From the NCBI RefSeq assembly GCF_963678635.1, contig NC_087063.1, positions 29,150,599 through 29,214,598 of the forward strand: 64,000 nucleotides of DNA, in the 5' to 3' direction. The position numbers and the translations under genes were made by a program. Positions 23,833 to 35,467 of this stretch are shown here, piece by piece. Position 1 is the first letter of the stretch. Every line of letters begins with the position of its first letter. The stretch is from Symsagittifera roscoffensis. Its lineage: Eukaryota; Xenacoelomorpha; Acoela; Convolutidae. Under the pieces are notes generated by a model, which was given only the letters and a program-made list of their open reading frames with translations, was not told where the DNA came from and did no database searches.

Positions 23833-24565
23833 CTGAAACCCGAGAACACTTACTTTTACGGCCAAAAGAGTTCCATATCATGTCTCGCCAAAATCATGTC
23901 TCGCTCAATAAAAGCCAAATGGTTCCAATTAAACAAAAACCTCGCCAACAGAAAGTTGGAAATGTGCGAACGAACTCGAGGAGACAAAAATAGTAACCCA
24001 ATTTGAGAACACTAGATCAGGGAAATTTTTAAATCACATCAACATTCACTTTCGAAACTGGAAGTCATTCACGTTTTTCGGACCTTTTCCGCTTGCTTCA
24101 TTGGAAAGCGTTATTTTGCTTCATTTTACATAGCAAACGAATTTGAATTGAACAAAAACTCAAATGTCAAACCGCTAAAAGAAATCGAATTTCAATGTGA
24201 ACATTTTCCTGAAAAAAAAATAAATCAACACGCTCACTACGTTAATTCACACTTAACATCAAATTATTCGCAGATAAACAGAAAAAAGCAATTCTCACCT
24301 TGCGTCTATTGAGCAGCATATGTGGCGCACTTTTCTTTCCCTGTCCGAGGTTCCCATACTTGCCCCCCTCGCCTCCCCCTCCCATCGGTCTGCCTCCTGG
24401 CCCCATCCCCTGCTGTTGCATGTGCACATGGTCCTCCCCCGATGCAGGTCCAAGTGTCTTTTGGGGATTGGGCGTGGGGGCGGCGACTGGTGTCGAACCC
24501 ATGGGGTTGCCGCTCCTGCTTGAGATGTTGACTCCAACTCCTACACTAGCTGCATCCATTGCCAT
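23155..24565 (-). CDS. ENSA: Endosulfine/ARPP-19-like protein (two coding exons)
   Basis: Exon 1 is 24565-24299 and exon 2 is 23832-23155. The splice GAC GCA AG|gtgaga / tttcag|CCTCAG joins in phase 0, giving about 314 residues. The family core is clear: GKYGNLGQGKKSAPHMLLNR, then the splice, then KNYFDSGDYNMAR. FDSGDYNMA is the site whose Ser is phosphorylated by Greatwall in this family, turning the protein into a PP2A-B55 inhibitor at mitotic entry. This is much longer than the usual 110-120 residues: the N-terminus is Gly/Pro-rich, and a C-terminal extension of about 210 residues is rich in Gly, His, Gln and Ser. The usual C-terminal basic phospho-site is not evident. An AG (gctttcag) lies 9 bases before the ATG. 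Confidence 0.8.
24299..24565 (-). CDS. ENSA: ENSA-like exon 1
   Basis: Encodes 89 residues beginning MAMDAASVGVGVN. It ends with the conserved basic LNRRK just before the phase-0 donor gtgaga. Confidence 0.75.
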
Positions 24566-25473
24566 TTATCTCAACTGAAAGCATCACAATATCCAGTTGG
24601 CGCTCGCTTGATTTCTTAAGTCTTTCAGTGCATCATTATGGTCTGCAACAGTCTACAGACATTTGCAAAAGTGTCAACAAATGGGAAGCAAAAATATGTT
24701 TTGGATCAATATTCAGGCTCTGCTTTTCGAAGAATAAATCACGCTCAAGCTCTTTGCTTTAAAAAAAACTAATTATTGATTTTTTTACACAGAAGCGAAG
24801 CGGTACTCTCACTCTCCCCATTCGCAATACAGCACAAACATAGCATGGCGAGCTGGCCGACAAAAAATAGCCGGACGTCAAAGTCAAAAATGATGCAAAT
24901 TAAAGAAAAAATGCCGACAAAGACAACTGTCGGCCTTAAGCTAGCGGTTACATATCCTTGGGTAGACCACCATTACGCCGAAAAGAGTGCCTTTAACACC
25001 TGAGCAATAAACAATTTTTAATCTCGGAACTTTAGAAGTCCCCCTCGTCATTAAAAAAAGCAAGACATCTAAATGACGCAATATGAGGCTACTAAACCCA
25101 CATAACTAGCGCCGATAAAAACCTTTCAAGCCGAATAAAGCTTTGAATGATCAAATCCAAGAATTCAAAAAACACGGATTTCGAAAGAAACGTATTAACA
25201 TGCAAGCAAGCTCAAAATACATCTTCTACACTAAACTACCTTCATGAGACCTGTGAACAAAGCTGTTGACGGGAAAAAGTCTAGTACCCGATTGCAATTC
25301 ACTTTCTCCTGCAAGTATAACACAAAGCAAAGCTGCACTTTACAAACTCAAGCTAAATATGCCAAGAACTACCTTTAAAAACGTTAAACAGATAAGGCAA
25401 GAAACTGAAAACATTAATGATTTTTGAAAAAAAAAATTGCTCGACGCGAATTTAGCCATAGAGCTAGAGCATA

Positions 25474-26205
25474 CGGTGGTGATTTAAATTATCCGGACAA
25501 AATGAACAAAAATTGAGTTTTCAAACACGTTTTTCTCAACTTGGGTTAAAATTAGACAGAAAGTCAAGAGAACAAAAATTGCTTAGAATTTCATCGGAAT
25601 TAATATGGTGTAATTCTTTCCCCGAAATTCTCAACCAAAATTTCACCCCAAAAATAGGTCACTTTGGTTTTTTTCAAATAATCAAAAATTACGCTGAAAC
25701 TACTTGGTTAATTGATAAAAAATATATATCATAAGAAGCCTATTACACAGCCCAACAAAGTTCTAGAAGGGTTAAGTCTCCAAAAATTTTAGTAAATTGT
25801 TTAAAATTTGTTTTGAGCACAGATTTTGGGTTTTATATAGTAAAAATCACATTTCTTGACCATCAAGCAAAACTATTTTCTCTTATCCAGGTTTTTGGAG
25901 ATTTAACCATTTTGGAACTTTGTTGGGCTGTGTAATAGGCTTCTTGTGTTATATGTTTTTTATCAATTAACCAAGTAGTTTCAGCGTAATTTTTGATTAT
26001 TTAAAAAACAAACCAAAGTGACCCATTTTTGGGTAAAATTTTGGTTGAGAATTTCGGAGAAAAAATTACACCATATTAATTCTGATGCAATTCTAAGCAA
26101 CTTTTGTTTTCTTCATTTTTTGTCTAATCTTAACCCAAATTGAGAAAAACGCGTTTGAAAATTCAAGTTTTGTTCGTTTTGTCCGGATAATTTAAATCAG
26201 CACTG
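25474..26205. mobile_element. Palindromic MITE, Tc1/mariner-like, copy 1
   Basis: Ends are cggtggtgatttaaatt... and ...aatttaaatcagcactg, flanked by TA dinucleotides at 25472-25473 and 26206-26207. The two halves are inverted repeats along nearly their whole length (for example ttctcaacttgggtt against aacccaaattgagaa), so this is a 732-bp foldback element. There is no transposase. The TA duplication and the CAGTGCTG-type terminus point to Tc1/mariner mobilisation. Confidence 0.88.
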
Positions 26206-26547
26206 TACAAGTCAACAGCCTTACTGCACAAGTTGATGATCTGACAACTAAGCAGGCAACTGATAGACCGATAATTTGTTCAAAACAGGCCCTGTCGGGT
26301 TCGAACATAGTCCCTTAGCCTTCCCAGGTTGTTCACTAGTTGTTCACCCGAAAAAAATTTGTTCATAAAAACAAAAATGAAGTCAAATGTGCTGCTATCA
26401 GGGGCAAACTTCAACCTAATTTCTTTAAATTTTTGCGATCAATTTGACAGTCAAGTGGCAAAGAACTGGTTAAAATATCTATGATCGAATTTGTGCGTCC
26501 AAATTGTTTAATTGAGTCAGTCATTCGCGGTGTCTGTTTGTCCGCTT

Positions 26548-26667
26548 CTACGAAGATATCTTGTTGTAGTGCTGCGGGTGTTCGGGGAATCTATAAAGGG
26601 GTCTCTCGTTCTCAGCGATGAATCTTCTCTTGCGGGGATCCCATCCGTGAGGGTAGGTTCGAGGTGC
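26548..26667 (-). CDS. NDUFB8: NDUFB8 exon 4 (C-terminal tail)
   Basis: Acceptor attaacag|GCACCTC, phase 0, 39 residues ending HYNKISS and TAG at 26548-26550. The PRTYP motif corresponds to the PKQYP position of vertebrate NDUFB8. An ATTAAA polyA-like signal follows at 26512-26507. Confidence 0.8.
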   Translation of the reverse strand, partial: APRTYPHGWDPRKRRFIAENERPLYRFPEHPQHYNKISS

Positions 26668-29600
26668 CTGTTAATGCAAGAACAATCATGACTAGAATCT
26701 TCGAATAGGATTCAAATTTAGGCAGTTATTGGGGGTTTGCAGCAAAACTTACACTGACTAATACAGAATTATTAATCAAATTTCTTTGCCTCTTGTGACC
26801 AAAAAACTGGACTTCTCGCGGATAAAGCTACTTATCATGAGCAGTGAATATTAGAGGCAAAAAGCGAATAACATCATTTCGCCCACAAACAAAAGCACAG
26901 AGACGAAGCGGAGCTTTGTACCAATTGCGATGCATAAAATCAAAAAACCAACTCATAAAAACTTGAATATGCATACAAACACAGAGGCGAAACGGAGCTT
27001 TGCATCACTTGTGATATAATGCAAGCGCATCATTGAAGCTAGCGATTAGAAAATGAGACGGAAATATTAAAATCGAAGAGGAAATTCGGGAAAAAATTCA
27101 GAAAAACAGCCAAAAAACACAACCACCAACATTAATTAGGCTTCTAATATTTACCAAACGGCCACTAAGCCAACAAAAATTGGGTAGACGCCCATTTAGC
27201 TGCAAAAAATACCATCCGAAATTGTCATAAAAATTTTGAGCAATTAAGTTTCGAAACTTTGAAATTTTGCAACAAACTACCTGAATTTTTCAATTAACAT
27301 ACTGAATTAACATACAAACTGAAAACAACAAGGTCCAACCGGGACTCCAACAGCAGACCTTAGGGTATAAAGGACCGCGTTACCTCGAGGCTAATAGGGA
27401 GGCAGTCTAGAATTTGATAAGGTTCACTAATCAAACAACTTAAAATTCTGTAAAATCAATGAAACATCAACATGCCATGCCGCTTATAAAAAAAAAACAA
27501 TTGACATCCCAGAGAGGCGCAAAATTTTATGAAGTTTGATCGTGTATTACAGCAAAAAAAACGGCTTTCAATATCCACACAGAATATTGCCTATAATGAG
27601 TTTAATATTCTCCAAATAGATTAAACAAGGGATAAAAACTACCAAATGAAAAAAGTGTAGAATCAATTTGAAACACTGTTATCGAATAGCCAAAGAGTAA
27701 GCACCAAAAATTGCATTTTTTTATATGAACAATTGGAAAAAGTTGAACAATACGAACAGACAGTAAGCTGGGAAAGAGCTTAAAAATTGTTCACGCCATT
27801 TCAACGTTATTTGGAGAATGCAATTTACGTAACTTCCAGCAGATGAATTTCAATTGAACTCAAAAATTGCATATATACCTAAGTACATTCATAAATACAT
27901 TAATGTATGAATGCACATCTGTAGTTATTAGAGCATTTTAAGAACTTATCAAACTTCCTAACCCCCTATCTAGAGGACAAGGAGCCTCACGTCCTTGCAT
28001 CTGAGCAACGGTAGCTTGCTGATTTGCAAATACTAGCCACCAATAAAGCAGCTACAGATACTATCAAATTCTCAATTTTATGCAGCAAAATAAAAATATA
28101 TATTTTTTGCTATGTGCCGGAATCGAACCTCCGATCTGAAAATTAGGCGCCTCACAGCCTCTTATCTGCGCCAAAATCTCTAAAAACATACACAGTGACG
28201 AAGCGGCACTTCGCACTACTTGGGCTATAATAAAAAAAACCCGCAAATCGAAAAAAAAATCGACAAATTTTGAAAAAAAAACTTAGATCTATTAAATTAA
28301 TGAAACTAGTTTTCAAAAAAACAAAGTCAAGACAACAGAATATGAAATTAGCATCCGGAGAAAATTTGCCAAGCGGTAAGAAAGCCTAAAGTACCTAAGC
28401 AGAAATCCTCTAAGCCGAAAAAACTCTAAATGTTTAAATTAATTTTAAAAAGATTTCAAGTCCTAAACACTCACAAAAACACACTCACGAAGCAAAGAAG
28501 ACAGAGGAAAAACCGCAAACAAAAATGAAATTTTAAAAATCGAATTGGTAAAACTAGACCCAACAACAAAGCTAATTTCTAATATGACGAATACTTAAAA
28601 GGCTAACATGTGCAAAACAAGTCTCTTGGGGCACATTTTTTGCCAACAGGCCTCTAGGAAATTAGTTAAAAAACTCATTTTCGGGGGAAAATTTACTACC
28701 CGGTGGCAACACGATCACAAATATAACTAACACTAGCCAGGAATAAACCAGCTAAAGAGGTAGGTTACACCTTTATTAGCGAGTAAGATAACAAAAAAGT
28801 GGACTTCGTAACTGCACACCCTTTGCTTGTGTAAATAACGCACAAGTACGGATAATTGGCAATTAAATACGCTTACTGCACACCAAAACATTTGTTTTTG
28901 CGTATCATAAGCTCTTTTGTTGTAATGGAATTGCCTAACGCACAAAATTTCTCGTTGTACATTTTTATTTACACGACCCAGTAAAAACTCAGGCCTGTGA
29001 ATTATGAGAAAAACATTTAAAAAACTACCTTCCATTTTAGTACATTAATTTCGAACATAAAAAGAATCACAACTAATATCGCTAGAATATAAAATTCAGC
29101 TTGAAATATTTAGACTTTCGTTTGATAACATTTAAAACCAAGGGTCATACCGAAAACTTACAATTTAAAACTTAACTCACCATGATTCCGTGGTAGGGTA
29201 GATACAACGTAGAGTAGGTAATAAGGACCGCTGCTCCCAACATGTAAGCAAACAAGCGCAAGTAATTCTTCCATCTAAATAAACAGATTCGACAAATCAA
29301 CAGACAGATGTGTCATTATAACAGGATTCCATTAACTAATGAGCCCATTTTTTTGTAAATGAGCCCCTAGGTATCCACTATGCACGCCCTTCACTAAGAT
29401 ATCATCGGGACAACTGCTTTACAGGTTTTAAAATTTTGACAAAAGCTTCACACTAAGTGTGTGCAGTTCTCTATCCATGCAGGCAAAGATTATAATAAGC
29501 AATGAGTACCCAAACCCTCTACCTCTGGTTGCTTTTTTCATGCCATATCGTTTAAGAAACTGAGTTGTAGAATTCGCAGAAGTAGACGCATCATGTTTAC

Positions 29601-32600
29601 AAGTACTTCGAATAAGCATTACAGATGCTTCTGGTATAGCCGTTGATACAATATACCGAATAATATGTTGGCTGCAAACAATACAATTAAGAATTATGGG
29701 CAATAATTGGGTACTAACTTGGGCACGACAGTGGGAGTAATCTGGTCGTCAGTGAAAGCAACCAAGTCCAGTTCATCATAGTGCAACACATGACCCCAGT
29801 CACTCTTTGTCGGAGGCATGTCCCAGTCGTGCCAGAAGTCCCTGGACAGCCCATGTACTGGCTGGAAATCTGGGTAGTCGCCGCGACTAGTCATTCCGTC
29901 GTCCGGGTAGGGCTGGTACTCTTCGATGGGAATGCCATACTTTCTCGCACTTCGAATCCATTCCTCCGCCGTTTCCGGGTAATCCGATGGCAATTGTTCT
30001 TCCGGCAAAATTAAAACACCTGTAACACTTTTTTTTAACCACAGACGATAAACACAAGCAAAAAACAGCAAAAATTAGCACTAAAAAATTCAAAATTGAA
30101 TACATAGTCAACAAAGAGTTGGAGAAGATTTTAAAAAATAAAAATAAAAAAAGTGATCGAAACTAACTTTTGAAGAAGTAAATTCATCAGGTTGAAGCTT
30201 TTTGTGTTCAAATACTTTTTATGATTGGCACGTACAGTGCTGATTTAAATTAACCGGACACAACGCGTTTAACTTGAAACTTAAAACGCGTTTTTCTCAA
30301 ATTGGGTTGAGTTTAGGTGAAAACTTATGAAGACAGAACTTGCTTAAAAATTTAGCAGAGTTAATATGGTGTAATTTGTTTCGCAAAATTTGGGCCCAAA
30401 ATTTTACCCCAAAAATGAGTCATTTTGGCTTTTTTAGTTAATCAAAAATTAGGCCAAAAATACCCAGTCGCTCAGACATAATTATATCAAAGTGAGCCCC
30501 TTACGTAGCCCAACAAACTTTAAGAAGGGCATAATCTACAAAAACAATTGTAAACGGTTTAAAAATAGTTTTTAAATAAAAAGTTGGTATTTTATGCAGT
30601 AAAAACGACCTTTTTTGTCTATCAAACAAAAATAAATTAATTTATGCAATGTTTTGGAGAATATATCCTCTTAAAGTTTGTTGGGCTACGTAATGGGCTC
30701 ACTTTGATATAATTATGTCTGTGAGCGACTGGGTATTTTTGGCGTAATTTTTGATTAACTAAGAAAAGCCAAAATGACCCATTTTTGGGGTAAAATTTTG
30801 GGCCCGAATTTCGCGAAACAATTTACACCATATTAATTCTGCTAAAATTTTAAGCAAGTTTTGTCTCCATAAGTTTTCACCTAAACTCAACCCAATTTGA
30901 GAAAAACGCGTTTTAAGTTTCAAGTTTAACGCGTTTTGTCTGGTTAATTTAAATCAGCACTGTATTCTTCGAAATTAATCCATATAGAGAAAACTGGACC
31001 AATAGATAAACTTCTGAACAATTCGGTCGTCATCTTAACTGCTATTTCTGAAAGCTGGCAATTCAGAAAATTAAATTCCATTTTTTAAAACTTGAAATTA
31101 TTCAAGTTTCGTGAACTTTTCTTTTTTACTGTTCTATAGCGGAGTTTGCCTTCATTTAACCAAAAAATGAAGAGAAAATCATGAGTCAAACCGCGAAAAC
31201 TCAAATTTGAACGTGAACAAATTTAAATACTTTTTCCTGGAATAAAATTACAAAAAAGATCGAAGACAGGTTTCTACCCTCTGAAAAGCTTGTCTTCAAT
31301 GTCGATTTCGGGTAAAATGGTTTTCGGGCGATGTCAATTTTGGGCATAATGGTTTTCGAGCGATGTCGATTTCGGGCACAAAGGTTTTCGGGCAATGTCG
31401 ATTTCGGGCAAATTCAGGTTTCTACCCTCTGCAAAGCTTGTTTCAATGTCGATTTCGGGCGAAACGTCCTTCAAAATTCAGTAAATTTTTTACATAGACA
31501 ACGAGCAAATGATTATAGCTTTTCTCTATGAAACTATACTTGTTTGATTTCAAAACTTACCAATGTAATCCGGGTCTGAAAACGCCAGTTTTCCTCATCT
31601 GCGCTGTTTTTCAATCCGCGTGAAAAGGTAAGAAACGACTGCGTTTAGTTAAGTTTCACAATGAATGTTCCATTTTCTCGCTGAGAATGTTTCACGTTTC
31701 ATGAACAATTTCTTTACTCCGCTTATTCAAGAGAGCTTTCCCTACGATGCAAAAGTTAGCCAGAAAAAGTGAGAATAACAGGCACTTTTCGACCCGGATT
31801 ACAATGCTGTTTTTGAAACCAAACATTGATAGTTTTATAGAGGGCAGCCGTGATCATATATTTTTGGTCTATGTAAAAATTTCATGCACTTCGAAAGAAA
31901 CGTTTTCCCAAAATATACATTGAAAACAGGCAATATAACAGTTTTAGAGAGAAAACAGTTAAAGAGAGTAAACAGCTTCAGAGTGTCAAATCCTGAATTC
32001 GGTCTTAATTTTGTCCACTAGTGTAAAAGTGAAAATAACTTCATTCTTTTATAATTACTTAATAAAGAAAAAAAATCAATAAAAACCTCGAAAAATGAAA
32101 CTTTTGATATACGCCGGAATTGAACCGCCAAACTGTGGCTTACGAATCTCACATCCTCAAATCTGCACCAAGACCTCTTGAAAATAAGGCAACAACGCAG
32201 AGAACAAAGCTGATAAGTTTCAAATCCTTATGAAACAAAAGTGCCACCAAAGGAGCAGTTTTATTTGCGACTTGACTAAGAGAAAAAGAAAACAACGTAA
32301 TATTACACTGCGCTCGCATGTGTAAGTAGTCTAACTAAAACAACTTTTATATCTTAATCAGATGCATACAAACCACAAAAACTTAGAGCTCTTTAAAACG
32401 CTTAGATTAACGTTCTTCTCAAAAAGTATTTGGATAAAGCGACTCATTTAACTGCTTTTCCAGGACCTCCACCAGACTTTCTTATGAACGTAATGACAAT
32501 TGTGTATTAAAGATACAGTCTAAGGTCAGTGCAATCTAACTCATTGCATACCTCCTCCGGAGTTGGTCAAGTCTGCATGTGGCTGCTCATATTTGGAGTG

Positions 32601-32792
32601 TGAGATTCCCGTCTGGTGTGAATCTTTTCCGAAGGTCGACTCGGGATGCTCCGTCGGACTACGATGTTCTCCCCTTCTCACAACACACACATGAAGCGCT
32701 CGAACAGAAGGAGTGACGCTTATTCCAGCCTTGTGCAATGCACTCCTTGGCAGAACAATAGCACAACTGCTGATCAGCTTGTGAAGACTCAT
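26548..32792 (-). CDS. NDUFB8: NADH dehydrogenase (complex I) subunit NDUFB8, four coding exons
   Basis: Exons are 32792-32552, 30019-29719, 29274-29181 and 26667-26548. All junctions are GT-AG and the phases agree, giving 251 residues. Order: mitochondrial-presequence-like N-terminus (MSLHKLISSCAIVLPRS, basic and amphipathic); the family core LPSDYPETAEEW, RKYGIPIEEYQPYPDDGM, GDYPDFQ, WHDWDMPP; one transmembrane helix (LRLFAYMLGAAVLITYSTLYL) with the matrix/intermembrane side tail PYHGIM; and a C-terminal tail APRTYPHGWDP. NDUFB8 is an accessory subunit of the membrane arm of respiratory complex I in the inner mitochondrial membrane. The N-terminal region is longer than in vertebrates. The introns carry a MITE and SINE pieces. 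An acceptor-like tttttag lies about 30 bases before the ATG. Confidence 0.9.
27330..27402 (-). repeat. tRNA-derived SINE-like element
   Basis: The reverse complement has an A-box-like ttagcctcgaggtaa and a B-box-like gttggagtcccgg with tRNA spacing. It lies in NDUFB8 intron 3. A gene for a working tRNA is unlikely because the acceptor stem does not pair. Confidence 0.45.
28111..28178 (-). repeat. tRNA-derived SINE-like element
   Basis: The reverse complement has ggcgcagataagaggc in the A-box region and a good B box, ggttcgattcc. The downstream short motif with gacgaagcggcacttcgca is shared with several other intron sites (about 26.90, 26.98 and 24.79 kb). Confidence 0.5.
29181..29274 (-). 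CDS. NDUFB8: NDUFB8 exon 3 (transmembrane helix)
   Basis: Acceptor ttatttag|ATGGAAG, donor ATCATG|GTGAGT. The single hydrophobic helix is encoded here; Lys is completed across the upstream splice. Confidence 0.85.
29719..30019 (-). CDS. NDUFB8: NDUFB8 exon 2 (family core)
   Basis: Acceptor gttacag|GTGTTTT, donor CCCAA|GTTAGT. Contains EEYQPYPDDGM and GDYPDF, the most diagnostic stretch of the family. Confidence 0.9.
30235..30962. mobile_element. Palindromic MITE, Tc1/mariner-like, copy 2 (in NDUFB8 intron 1)
   Basis: Starts cagtgctgatttaaatta and ends taatttaaatcagcactg, flanked by TA at 30233-30234 and 30963-30964. It is 728 bp and self-complementary throughout. It belongs to the same family as 25474-26205, and its ends are better preserved. 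It sits between NDUFB8 exons 1 and 2. Confidence 0.9.
31268..31462. repeat. Short minisatellite in NDUFB8 intron 1
   Basis: A unit of about 33 bp built on gatgtcgatttcgggc followed by ataatggttttc repeats about four to five times. It is bracketed by two copies of caggtttctaccctctg (31268 and 31411). Confidence 0.75.
31566..31804. mobile_element. Possible small MITE with short inverted ends
   Basis: gtaatccgggtc at the left and gacccggattac at the right are perfect inverted copies, extended by gaaaa/ttttc with a one-base gap. Flanking aat/aat could be a 3-bp target duplication. Only one copy is in the window. Confidence 0.4.
32108..32172 (-). repeat. tRNA-derived SINE-like element
   Basis: The reverse complement reads ggtgcagatttgagg, then the B box ggttcaattccgg. 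It resembles the element at 28111-28178 and is probably the same family. Confidence 0.45.
32552..32792 (-). CDS. NDUFB8: NDUFB8 exon 1 (presequence)
   Basis: 80 codons plus one base, ending ggag|GTATGC. The amphipathic basic start suits mitochondrial import. Codon phase joins exon 2 exactly. Confidence 0.75.
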
Positions 32793-33066
32793 CTTGTATT
32801 TAACTCATGTAGACAGTCATATCTAAAAACACTCCTAATCTTAAATAAAGGTCTCAGGCATTTCTCAAGATAAACCAGCGACAGTAGGTTTTGGGTGTCA
32901 TGTAGAACTAAAATTCCATTAACATTAATTATATTCAAAAATTATACGTCGCCATTCAACGCCAAAACGAAAGGAGGAGGAAGTCATCTTAACTGCTATA
33001 TAACAATACATCTGTGAATAGAAAACAACGACAATGTTTTAAACTGCTAAAATGAACCAGCACAGT

Positions 33067-35126
33067 TCATCGCATGGGTGCGTTTCTCGATGAGGAGCGA
33101 TGAGATGAACCATAGGAAAGATCTGGGAATGCCTGGACATGGTTAAATTCCACATGCGGAACTGGGTTTGGATTCTGGTAGAACTGACGGGGGTCCAATA
33201 AACCCAATCCAGTTGGTGGCAAGACAAGTGCCTGGTTAATGGCGTTTGCAGCAGTCTGAATTGATGGCCTGGGTCTATCCTCAGCATGCACCATCCGTGT
33301 TCTCGACTCTTGCACAGTTGTGGCAGTTTGTCGTAGATCGAAGTCTCTTCCTCCTAGCATAGGCTGCTGAACCCGAGTCATGTGATCTCGCGACATTGCT
33401 GCCGCCAAATGCGCATCTGCAACCGATCGCTGCACTGAACCATAACTAAGTCCCGGGGATCTTTCTCTGACTTTATCGCCGCTGCGGTACCGTTCATCGG
33501 TATCTCTGGGAGGTGGAGTGAGGACTCTTTTTATAGCCATCTTTCTCGGAGGGGTCTTTTCTCGTCGCGGACTCGGAGCCCTCACTCTTCGATCTTTAGA
33601 TGGTTCCCCTCGATGACCATTAGTTCGACTATCACGTTCGTCTCTATCTCGATTTCTACTCGACTCAACTCGCGAATACTTTGAGTCTCTTTTTGACTTA
33701 TCTGGAGATCTATCCCTCTCAGTTGATTGGCGGCGCCTCCTGTCATCATTTCGACTTGATGATGCAACTTGGTGTCCTCTTGGAGCTCGAGTTAACCGCT
33801 TCAGCTCCTCGGCCTCTTTGAGAAGTTTCTGCTCGGCTATCTGACGCTCTTTCTCCAATAACAGCATCTGGCGCTGCAGCTCCAGACGTTCTTTCACAAT
33901 CTTCTCTCGCTCAAGCTTCTCTTTGATCAATTTGTGTCTTTCTTCTTCGAGTCTCCTCTCCTCTCGTTCACGTAGCAGCATTTGCTCCTCGCGTTCTCTT
34001 ATGAGCCGATCGCGCTCGCGGTCATCTCGTGACGGGTTTCTATTGTCAAGCATATTCCTCAGTTCGATTCCTTCTCCGCGTCGTCTACTCCTGCTTCTAC
34101 TTCGCCTTCGAGGTGACACCCTGTGGCTCTCCCTTGGACGAGATTGATAATGCGAGGAGTCCCGCTTTGGTTGAATTATGATAGTTCGTGATGGAGGTGG
34201 CGGTGTCCGCCTCACAACAGGTGGTCTCTGATGTCCCCTCGAAGATTCCCTGCTAGTCCGTTCAGTTCGTCCTTGTGATCTTTTTCTCTCATCGCCTCTC
34301 ATCTTGCCCAATTGCTCCAGTTTCCTTCTGGCATCATCGGCTCCAACACGATGACTATGACTGTCACCCCTAGAAGTTGATCGTTTCTCTTTATCCGATC
34401 GAGATTCTTTGCCCTTATCCCTGGAGCCGTGTTCCTGTATAATTTTACTACTAAATGAATCAGATGGCTTGTCAGTACTTATTTTATCAGTACTCTTAGG
34501 TTTAGACTCAGTTTTATCAGATCTTCGCTTCGGTTGTTCAGCTACATTTTCAATAGAAATTACTTTACCATGAATTTCAGAACCAGCCAAATTATCAATG
34601 CATGCTTGAGCTTCCTCACAATTTTGCATGGTAATAAAACCATAAAATCTATTCCCGTCTTTACTGCTACTTGATATAACTTTAGCATTCAAAACTTTTC
34701 CAAAATTTCCAAATATCGTTTTAAGATCGGCTGTCCGGGTCTCTGTAGCAAGGTTGGATATCCATAAACATTTCTTCTCCTTTGTATCCCCAGTTTTCTC
34801 CTTCTGGGGATCTTTTTCCGCTTTCTGATCTGTTGCAGTGGTCGTTGATCCATTTTGCCCAGTTGTGTGCACGTCGACGCTTTCCTGCTTTTCGGGGTCA
34901 AGTGATCCTCCAAAGTCCAACTCTAAGACGTCTTGCTCAACCTCCACCTCGAACTCGAGCAGATCATTTTTGCTGTCCAATGAAAGTGCACCAGTTGGTT
35001 CGGCAAAAGGATCATCGCTTGCTTCTTCGAAAACATCAAGTCCGGTCTCCAAGCTCATCTTTCCGGGTTCCATTTTCACTTCTCCCGCATTTTGATTGGG
35101 CAATGCTGCTTTACAATTCACTGGGT
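33067..35126 (-). CDS. SAFB-like exon 2 (RRM, coiled-coil, RS-rich tail)
   Basis: A single long exon of 2060 bp, ending in TGA at 33067-33069. The stop lies about 275 bp upstream of the NDUFB8 ATG on the same strand. Confidence 0.88.
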
Positions 35127-35461
35127 CTAAAATTAACTATTGCCGGATTCTTGCTGCACCAACCTATTACTATAGCATGCATTCTTTTTTCAGTTTCTTT
35201 TGCTCAGAGAAAATCAATGCAACTTAAATTACCGTCAACAACATGTGAATTGGCCGAATGTCCAGTTTTTAAAGCCACCTTTTCCTCACGTTGATTCTGC
35301 AAGCTGCCGCTCTTGGGACCAACATCTTCCCTTCCGATTTTTATTTGGTTGAGTAGCTTCATTTTGGTAGAACTCGTATCTCCAAATTCATTGCTCTTCA
35401 GCACTTTTTTCAGTTCTTCTTCGGACAGCTCTGCGATTCGGGCTGCTGAATTAACATCCAT
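33067..35461 (-). CDS. SAFB/SLTM-like SAP and RRM nuclear RNA-binding protein (two coding exons)
   Basis: Exon 1 is 35461-35233 and exon 2 is 35126-33067. Splice GACG|GTAATT / ttttag|ACCCAG, phases agree, 762 residues. The N-terminus has a SAP-like helix pair (IAELSEEELKKVLKSNEFG). An acidic region follows, then one RRM at about residues 195-275 (RNP2 LWISNL, RNP1 RFYGFITM, then GKVISIEN), closest to the scaffold attachment factor B family. The C-terminal half is a long Glu/Arg coiled-coil (REREERRLEEERHK) and Arg/Ser-rich stretches, as in SAFB, SAFB2 and SLTM. The family acts in nuclear matrix/chromatin association, splicing and transcription. An acceptor-like ggtttcag lies 6 bases before the ATG. 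Confidence 0.85.
35233..35461 (-). CDS. SAFB-like exon 1 (SAP domain)
   Basis: 76 codons plus one base; Met is chosen as the first ATG after the AG at about 35466. The SAP helices occupy residues 10-45. Confidence 0.75.
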
Positions 35462-35467
35462 ACCCCT

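Noticed and set aside
23425-24006. 193-residue plus-strand open frame
   Set aside because: Antisense of the ENSA-like exon 2, which has a clear family core on the other strand.
28111-28178. A functional tRNA gene
   Set aside because: B box is good but the acceptor stem and loop lengths do not make a cloverleaf; related degenerate copies exist nearby.
28733-29035. 100-residue minus-strand frame as an NDUFB8 exon
   Set aside because: No family match. The phase-correct continuation after exon 3 is at 26667-26548.
34782-35294. 170-residue plus-strand open frame
   Set aside because: Antisense of the SAFB-like gene and crosses its intron.
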